From: Pseudomonadota bacterium
GTDB taxonomy: Bacteria; Desulfobacterota; Desulfobulbia; Desulfobulbales; Desulfobulbaceae
Direction of reading: 5' to 3'
Assembly: GCA_009782165.1 (NCBI GenBank)
Contig: WQUH01000190.1
Coordinates: 1 to 10,760 of the forward strand
DNA: 10,760 bases
Shown here: one piece after another, positions 6,393-10,760 of the stretch
Position numbering within the stretch: the stretch's first letter is position 1
How the letters are laid out: each line of letters opens with the position of its first letter
The notes under the pieces: model-generated
The model's database searches: none
Seen by the model: only the letters and a program-made list of their open reading frames with translations
Told to the model about the DNA's origin: nothing
Translations under genes and position numbers: made by a program

Positions 6393-8642
6393 ATGAAGAA
6401 AGTATATGGTGCATATCTCTGTACTGGTTGCGGCATTGGCGCTGTCCTCGATGTTGATGGCCTGAAGGATGCGGCTTCTGACGCCGGCATTGCGATGAAG
6501 GATCACGCCTGTCTGTGTGGCGCGGAAGGACGGGCATTCATCGAGAAAGACATCGCTGATCAAGGGGTGAACACGATCGTGGTCTGCGGCTGCTCGCCGC
6601 GCGTCATGCAGCAGGAGTTCAATTTCGGCGAACAGACCATCACCGTGCGGGGCAACCTGCGCGAGCACGTTGCCTGGACCGGTTCGTTGAAAGATGACGG
6701 CAGCGTCGACGATTTCCTCCAGGAAATGGCGACGGACTATGTCCGGATGGCCGTGACCAGGGCCCAGAAAACCGAACTGCCCGCGCCCTACAAGCTGGAA
6801 ACCATCTCGAAAAAGATCCTGGTCATGGGTGGCGGCATCGCCGGATTGACGGCCGCCCAGGAGGCTGCCAAGGCCGGATACGAAGTCACCCTGGTTGAAA
6901 AGGAAGCGCAGTTGGGCGGCAAGGCCCTGGGCTGGCGCAAGATGTTCCCGACCGCCTACCCGTATGCCGACCTCGAGAACCCGAGCATCCAGAACATGGT
7001 TGCCGAGGTGCAGGCCAACGGCAAGATTACGGTCAAAACCGGGACCGAAGTGGCGCGTATCGGCGGTGCTCCGGGCCAGTTCAACGTCACCTTCAAGACG
7101 GCGGGCGCAGCCTCGGAATGGGATGCCCCCGCCAAGGTGACCGCTGACCAGCAGGATCTGATCAACAAGGGCGAACTTGAAGACCCGAACAAGGGGTTGC
7201 AGAAGTACACCACCGCCAATCCTGATGGCGAGATGTTCGGCGCGGTCGTGCTGGCAACCGGCTGGACCCCCGCCGATGTTTCGCAGTATGAGCACCTCGG
7301 CCACGGCAAGATTGCCAATGTGGTGACGAATGCCGAATTCGAAAAGCTGGCGAAGAACGGCAAGGTGCCCGCCCGGGTCGCCTTTGTGCAAAGTCCGGGC
7401 GGCAAGGAAGATGACAAGGATTTTCCGTACTGCAACTCGGTCACCTCCATGGTTGCCCTGAAGCAGGCCAACTATGTGGTGGAGGACAACCCGGTCGACG
7501 GAAAGGCGTACATCCTGTACCAGCACATGCGCACTCCGGGCAACGCCGAGTTCTTTTACAAGAGCATGCAGGCCAAAGACGGGGTGTTCATGACCAAGGC
7601 GGCGGTCACCAAGGTGACGGCTGGCGGGGGCGCGTTGCTTGTCGATGTCGAAGACAATCTGTTGGGTGAGAACCTCCAACTGGAAGTGGATATGGTCGTT
7701 CTCGCCGCCGGCATGATTCCGACCACGGCCGGCGCCAATACGATCAACCTTGCCTACCGTCAGGGACCGGCCTTCCTCGACCTCGACCTGTTCGACGGCT
7801 ATGCCGACTCGCACTTTGTCTGCTTTCCGTATGAGACGAGAAGGACCGGTATCTACAACTGTGGCGGCGTCCGCAAGGCCGAAACCATGGACGAGACCAT
7901 TGACGATGCGACCGGCGCGGCTTTGAAGGCGATCCAGTGCATCGAGTCGGCGAATCGGGGCGTTGCGGTGCATCCGCGCTCCGGCGATCAGACCTATCCG
8001 GATTTCTTCTTTTCGCGTTGTACCCAATGCAAGCGCTGTACGGAAGAATGTCCTTTCGGCGCATTGGACGACGACGAGAAGGGTACGCCGCTCCCCAACC
8101 CGACCCGTTGCCGCCGCTGTGGCACCTGTATGGGCGCCTGCCCCGAGCGGATCATCAACTTCGCCGATTACAGCATCGATATGATCGGTTCGATGGTCAA
8201 ATCCATCGAAGTGCCCGACGACGATGAGGAGAAGCTGCGCGTAGCCGTTTTTGTCTGCGAGAACGACGCCTATCCGGCAATCGACATGTCGGGCATGCAT
8301 CGGAACAAGATGAACCGGCTGGTTCGTTTCATCCCGGTCCGTTGCCTGGGTTCGGTCAACATGGTGTGGATCAAGGATGCCATGTCTTCCGGCATGGATG
8401 GCGCGTTGCTGCTTGGCTGCAAGTACGGCGACGATTATCAGTGCCATTTTGTCAAGGGATCTGAGATTGCTTCGCGGCGCATGGAAAACATCGGCGAAAC
8501 CCTCGGCTCGCTGGGGCTCGAGCCTGAACGGTGCGGTGTCCGTGAAATCGCCATTACCGATTATGATAAGCTTCCGGCGATCATCGACGAGTTCGTTGAA
8601 GAAATCGTTGCCATGGGACCAAATCCATTTAAGGGTTATTGA
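6393..8642 (+). CDS. qmoB: Qmo complex subunit B, HdrA-like with MvhD-like C-terminus
   Basis: Second flavoprotein of the Qmo complex, on the cytoplasmic face with QmoA. It is 749 residues. Order of parts: an N-terminal HdrA-like region with cysteines C10, C13, C40, C42, C65 and C67; a FAD Rossmann fold (GGGIAG at 146-151); two ferredoxin-type [4Fe-4S] motifs (C543, C546, C549, C553 and C573, C576, C579, C583); and, from about residue 614, a domain resembling MvhD, the delta subunit of F420-non-reducing hydrogenase, with C622, C651, C676 and C684 able to ligate a [2Fe-2S] cluster. The place where QmoA has CAGSRD and the CC pair is QSPGG and one cysteine (C347) here. AGGAGG at 6379-6384 overlaps the qmoA stop (12 nt gap), so the two are likely co-translated. 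The assignment is secure from domain order and neighbours. Confidence 0.95.
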   Translation: MKKVYGAYLCTGCGIGAVLDVDGLKDAASDAGIAMKDHACLCGAEGRAFIEKDIADQGVNTIVVCGCSPRVMQQEFNFGEQTITVRGNLREHVAWTGSLKDDGSVDDFLQEMATDYVRMAVTRAQKTELPAPYKLETISKKILVMGGGIAGLTAAQEAAKAGYEVTLVEKEAQLGGKALGWRKMFPTAYPYADLENPSIQNMVAEVQANGKITVKTGTEVARIGGAPGQFNVTFKTAGAASEWDAPAKVTADQQDLINKGELEDPNKGLQKYTTANPDGEMFGAVVLATGWTPADVSQYEHLGHGKIANVVTNAEFEKLAKNGKVPARVAFVQSPGGKEDDKDFPYCNSVTSMVALKQANYVVEDNPVDGKAYILYQHMRTPGNAEFFYKSMQAKDGVFMTKAAVTKVTAGGGALLVDVEDNLLGENLQLEVDMVVLAAGMIPTTAGANTINLAYRQGPAFLDLDLFDGYADSHFVCFPYETRRTGIYNCGGVRKAETMDETIDDATGAALKAIQCIESANRGVAVHPRSGDQTYPDFFFSRCTQCKRCTEECPFGALDDDEKGTPLPNPTRCRRCGTCMGACPERIINFADYSIDMIGSMVKSIEVPDDDEEKLRVAVFVCENDAYPAIDMSGMHRNKMNRLVRFIPVRCLGSVNMVWIKDAMSSGMDGALLLGCKYGDDYQCHFVKGSEIASRRMENIGETLGSLGLEPERCGVREIAITDYDKLPAIIDEFVEEIVAMGPNPFKGY

Positions 8643-8659
8643 TCGTATCGTCTTGAAAA

Positions 8660-8701
8660 CGCCGCCATCCTCGTTTATTACAGGATGGCGGCGACCTTTT
8701 T
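8660..8701 (+). terminator. Terminator-like hairpin between qmoB and qmoC
   Basis: A perfect 12-bp stem: CGCCGCCATCCT at 8660-8671 and AGGATGGCGGCG at 8682-8693, with a 10-nt loop, AAAA before it (8656-8659) and a T-run at 8697-8701 after ACC. It has the form of a Rho-independent terminator but lies inside an operon whose products form one complex. The three bases between stem and T-run weaken termination, so partial readthrough or an mRNA stability role is likely. Confidence 0.7.
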
Positions 8702-8766
8702 GTGTTACCGGTTTCCGCCAGAGAGACGCTGTGCCGATTATCATTTTGCCTGACAGGAGGAAATGA

Positions 8767-9972
8767 ATGACTATGAACGTGCAACCCGATCTTGAATTTA
8801 TCAGAGCCATGAAGGAGGCTGGCGGTAACACGTTGAAGCAGTGTTATCAATGCGCGACGTGCTCGGTCGCCTGCCCGCTTTCCTCCGACACCAAACCGTT
8901 TCCGCGCAAAGAGATGATCCTTGCCCAATGGGGCCTGAAGGATCAACTGATCGCGGACCCCAATGTATACTTGTGCCATCACTGCGGCGATTGCATCGCG
9001 CTCTGTCCGCGCGGCGCCCGTCCCGGCGATGTGCTGGGGGCGATCAGGGCCTATGTCTACCGCTCGCTCGGCTGGCCGAAAGGGCTTGCGGACCTGTGCA
9101 GCAAAGCAAAGAACCTCCCGGTGCTGATCGGCATTCCGGCTGTTGTCATCTTCTTTATGTGGCTGATTTCCGGCGGCATGCATTTCCCGTCCGGCGAGCA
9201 GTTCGCCAAGGTCGGCTACACGCATTTTTTTGGTCATTGGGATTTTCGCCTGTTGGCAAAGAACGTGCTGTTCATCGACATCATCATGCTGGGCTCTGTC
9301 GGCATCGCTGTGTTTTCCCTGTACAAGGGCGCGTCCGCGCTTTGGAACGGCATGACGGCTTCCATCGGTCAGAATGAAGTCCTGTACCGGCCGTCAGTGC
9401 CCCAGTTCATCAAACAATTCTTGTGGCCGGCAATCCTCGAAATCCTTGCGCACAAACGGTTTCGCGAGTGCACGATCAATGCCGACCGGGTCAGAGGGCA
9501 TCAGCCCCTGGTTTGGGCATTCATCGGTCTGTTTTTCGTGACCTGCTATTCGCTGTTCGTCCAGGACGTGCTGGGGATCTTTTGGCCCTCCATGCACGGT
9601 CCCCTCTCCATGTGGGGGCCGGTCAAGTGGGTGGCCAACGTCGCGGCTGTGGCGATGATTATGGGCACAGTCATCCTGTGGCAGAACAGAAATAAAATGG
9701 AGGCGGCGGGAACAGCCAACACATTTTATGACTGGTTTCTGATCTGGATTATCATGGGCGTGGGCGTGACAGGGCTTGCCGCGGAGGTACTGCGCCTGGT
9801 TGGCGTCGTTTCGCTCGGGTATATCGTGTACTATGTGCATCTCATCTCTGTCATGATGCTCTTCCTCTACCTGCCGTACACCAAGTTTGCCCACATCGTG
9901 TACCGTACACTCGCCATGGCGTTTGAGCGCTACCGCGAGTCCTCGTATGTCAAGAATCCGCTGAACGGATGA
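8767..9972 (+). CDS. qmoC: Qmo complex subunit C, HdrC/HdrE-like fusion, cytochrome b
   Basis: Membrane anchor and quinone-reacting subunit of Qmo. It is 401 residues. The N-terminal HdrC-like part has two [4Fe-4S] motifs: C26, C29, C32 and C36, and C70, C73, C76 and C80. The rest resembles the b-type cytochromes HdrE/NarI, with six hydrophobic segments at about 117-136, 165-186, 247-270, 285-305, 320-342 and 352-376. Histidines in or near them (H153, H157, H246, H277, H358, H376) are candidate heme b ligands. It would take electrons from menaquinol and pass them to QmoB/QmoA. AGGAGG at 8755-8760 sits 6 nt before the chosen ATG; an ATG at 8763 is out of frame, and a second in-frame ATG lies at 8773. 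It is 124 bases after qmoB, past a hairpin. I found no convincing promoter of its own. A qmoD-like gene, known after qmoC in some Desulfovibrio, is absent here. Confidence 0.96.
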   Translation: MTMNVQPDLEFIRAMKEAGGNTLKQCYQCATCSVACPLSSDTKPFPRKEMILAQWGLKDQLIADPNVYLCHHCGDCIALCPRGARPGDVLGAIRAYVYRSLGWPKGLADLCSKAKNLPVLIGIPAVVIFFMWLISGGMHFPSGEQFAKVGYTHFFGHWDFRLLAKNVLFIDIIMLGSVGIAVFSLYKGASALWNGMTASIGQNEVLYRPSVPQFIKQFLWPAILEILAHKRFRECTINADRVRGHQPLVWAFIGLFFVTCYSLFVQDVLGIFWPSMHGPLSMWGPVKWVANVAAVAMIMGTVILWQNRNKMEAAGTANTFYDWFLIWIIMGVGVTGLAAEVLRLVGVVSLGYIVYYVHLISVMMLFLYLPYTKFAHIVYRTLAMAFERYRESSYVKNPLNG

Positions 9973-9997
9973 CCTGCGCGGGCACATGATCCACCAC

Positions 9998-10027
9998 AAA
10001 ACCGGGAAGGCAACTTCCCGGTTTTTT
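9998..10027 (+). terminator. Intrinsic terminator of the qmo operon
   Basis: A perfect 12-bp stem: AAAACCGGGAAG at 9998-10009 and CTTCCCGGTTTT at 10014-10025, closed by a GCAA (GNRA-type) tetraloop, with a T-run through 10027. It lies 25 bases after the qmoC stop. This is a strong Rho-independent terminator that separates qmo from the tRNA-tuf operon. Confidence 0.93.
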
Positions 10028-10052
10028 ATTGAATGGTCGCGCGAAAAACATA

Positions 10053-10080
10053 TTGATTTTTAAATTTTGTCGAGTATATT
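10053..10080 (+). promoter_or_regulatory. Candidate promoter of the tRNA-tuf operon
   Basis: TTGATT (10053-10058), a 16-bp spacer and TATATT (10075-10080; 5/6 to TATAAT) end 12 bases before the first tRNA. An A/T-rich stretch upstream (from about 10043) resembles an UP element. The position directly before a tRNA, after a strong terminator, fits a stable-RNA promoter. Sequence-based prediction only. Confidence 0.6.
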
Positions 10081-10092
10081 TTTCGGGTTCAT

Positions 10093-10168
10093 GCTGGCGT
10101 AGCTCAATTGGCAGAGCACCTGATTTGTAATCAGGGGGTTGCGGGTTCAAGTCCCATCGCCAGCTCCA
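10093..10168 (+). tRNA. tRNA-Thr (anticodon UGU)
   Basis: Cloverleaf drawn by eye: acceptor GCTGGCG (10093-10099) pairs with CGCCAGC (10158-10164), discriminator T, and an encoded CCA at 10166-10168. The D arm is GCTC/GAGC. The anticodon stem CCTGA/TCAGG closes loop TTTGTAA, giving UGU for threonine ACA codons. The T loop is TTCAAGT; the T stem has a C-A mismatch and a G-U pair at its base. 76 nt, first gene of the tRNA-tuf cluster. Confidence 0.97.
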
Positions 10169-10176
10169 GGAAATTG

Positions 10177-10238
10177 AGAAGACAAGAGCCAGAAAGCGGC
10201 TGACCGGATCGTTATCAGCTTTCTTGCTCTTGTCTTTT
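10177..10238 (+). repeat. Long hairpin between tRNA-Thr(UGU) and tRNA-Tyr
   Basis: Arms 10177-10197 and 10218-10238 pair over 21 bp with one mismatch and one G-U pair; the core is GACAAGAGC against GCTCTTGTC. The loop is 20 nt and an inner GCTGA/TCAGC pairing competes for it. The 3' arm ends in TTTT (10235-10238), so it could be a partial terminator or a processing site for an RNase III-like enzyme. It fills most of the 81-base gap between the two tRNAs, which holds no gene. The pairing is visible; the function is inferred. Confidence 0.7.
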
Positions 10239-10249
10239 GGTGATACAGT

Positions 10250-10334
<85 letters not shown>

Positions 10335-10384
10335 CATCCTGGTGCGATGGAGCCGCGCTTGGCGGCGCGTAGCGTTATGAGGAA

Positions 10385-10459
10385 GCGGGAATAGCTCAAT
10401 GGTAGAGCATCAGCCTTCCAAGCTGAGGGTTGCGGGTTCGAGTCTCGTTTCCCGCTCCA
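10385..10459 (+). tRNA. tRNA-Gly (anticodon UCC)
   Basis: 75 nt: acceptor GCGGGAA (10385-10391) pairs with TTCCCGC (10449-10455), discriminator T, encoded CCA at 10457-10459. The D arm is GCTC/GAGC. The anticodon stem TCAGC/GCTGA closes loop CTTCCAA, giving UCC for GGA/GGG codons. The T loop is TTCGAGT. It lies 50 bases after tRNA-Tyr. Confidence 0.97.
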
Positions 10460-10515
10460 GTATCTCCTCTGGCGACAACCAAGAGGAACGGCAACCATCC
10501 GGTTCGACGATCTTC

Positions 10516-10590
10516 GCCCACGTAACTCAGGGGTAGAGTACCTCCTTGGTAAGGAGGAAGTCATCGGTTCAAATCCGATCGTGGGCTCCA
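10516..10590 (+). tRNA. tRNA-Thr (anticodon GGU)
   Basis: 75 nt: acceptor GCCCACG (10516-10522) pairs with CGTGGGC (10580-10586), discriminator T, encoded CCA at 10588-10590. The anticodon stem CCTCC/GGAGG closes loop TTGGTAA, giving GGU for ACC/ACU codons. The T loop is TTCAAAT. It is the last tRNA before tuf, the same position as thrT in the E. coli thrU-tyrU-glyT-thrT-tufB operon. Confidence 0.97.
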
Positions 10591-10596
10591 AAGCAA

Positions 10597-10623
10597 CAAT
10601 CGATTGAGCGCAAGGATCGATTG
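10597..10623 (+). repeat. Hairpin in the tRNA-Thr(GGU)/tuf gap
   Basis: CAATCGAT at 10597-10604 and ATCGATTG at 10616-10623 form a perfect 8-bp stem with an 11-nt loop, 6 bases after the tRNA CCA end. No T-run follows directly. It could mark the boundary where tRNA and mRNA are cut apart, or structure the tuf leader. Confidence 0.45.
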
Positions 10624-10636
10624 ATTGTCTGATTGA

Positions 10637-10760
<124 letters not shown>

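Noticed and set aside
8739..8744. TATCAT as a -10 box for a separate qmoC promoter
   Set aside because: No -35-like hexamer lies 16-18 bp upstream, and the start site would fall at the Shine-Dalgarno sequence.
6390..8831. 813-codon minus-strand frame over qmoB and the start of qmoC
   Set aside because: Caused by avoidance of TTA/CTA/TCA codons in qmoB. The product shows low-complexity runs of H, G and V typical of antisense translation, and no domain.

Overview
The window looks like a chromosomal segment from a sulfate-reducing (or otherwise dissimilatory sulfur-metabolising) deltaproteobacterium, most likely a member of the Desulfobulbales/Desulfobacterota. The lineage is an inference from gene content and protein style; I could not run a search. 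All genes lie on the + strand and the coding density is ordinary for a chromosome. I see no insertion sequences, phage genes, CRISPR arrays or other mobile elements.

Layout. (1) 2-1999: the 3' part of ftsK, a DNA translocase of cell division and chromosome segregation; its first codons lie outside the window. (2) 2000-2427: a 428-base gene-free regulatory stretch with a possible weak ftsK terminator, a good sigma70-like promoter (about 2182-2210), repeated TTTGTTA boxes around it, and a leader of about 210 nt. (3) 2428-4940: aprB and aprA, the two subunits of adenosine-5'-phosphosulfate (APS) reductase, ended by a perfect 17-bp terminator hairpin. (4) 5127-9972: qmoA, qmoB and qmoC, the membrane-bound quinone-interacting oxidoreductase that is the physiological electron partner of APS reductase. 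qmoA has its own upstream dyad and a candidate promoter. A 12-bp terminator-like hairpin sits between qmoB and qmoC, and a strong terminator follows qmoC. (5) 10053-10760: a candidate stable-RNA promoter, then tRNA-Thr(UGU), tRNA-Tyr(GUA), tRNA-Gly(UCC), tRNA-Thr(GGU) and the start of tuf (EF-Tu), the same gene order as the tufB operon of many proteobacteria.

How the genes work together. Sulfate is activated to APS by ATP sulfurylase (sat, not in this window). AprBA reduces APS to sulfite and AMP. The electrons come from menaquinol through QmoC (heme b, Fe-S), QmoB and QmoA (flavin, Fe-S). The same complex could run in reverse in sulfur oxidisers or disproportionators, and the sequence alone does not exclude that.

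The gene content is a known system and I do not claim a new one. What deserves a second look is the non-coding architecture: hairpins and dyads placed between genes that must act in one complex, phased repeat boxes at the apr promoter, a possible small upstream ORF in the apr leader, and a long imperfect hairpin between the first two tRNA genes.
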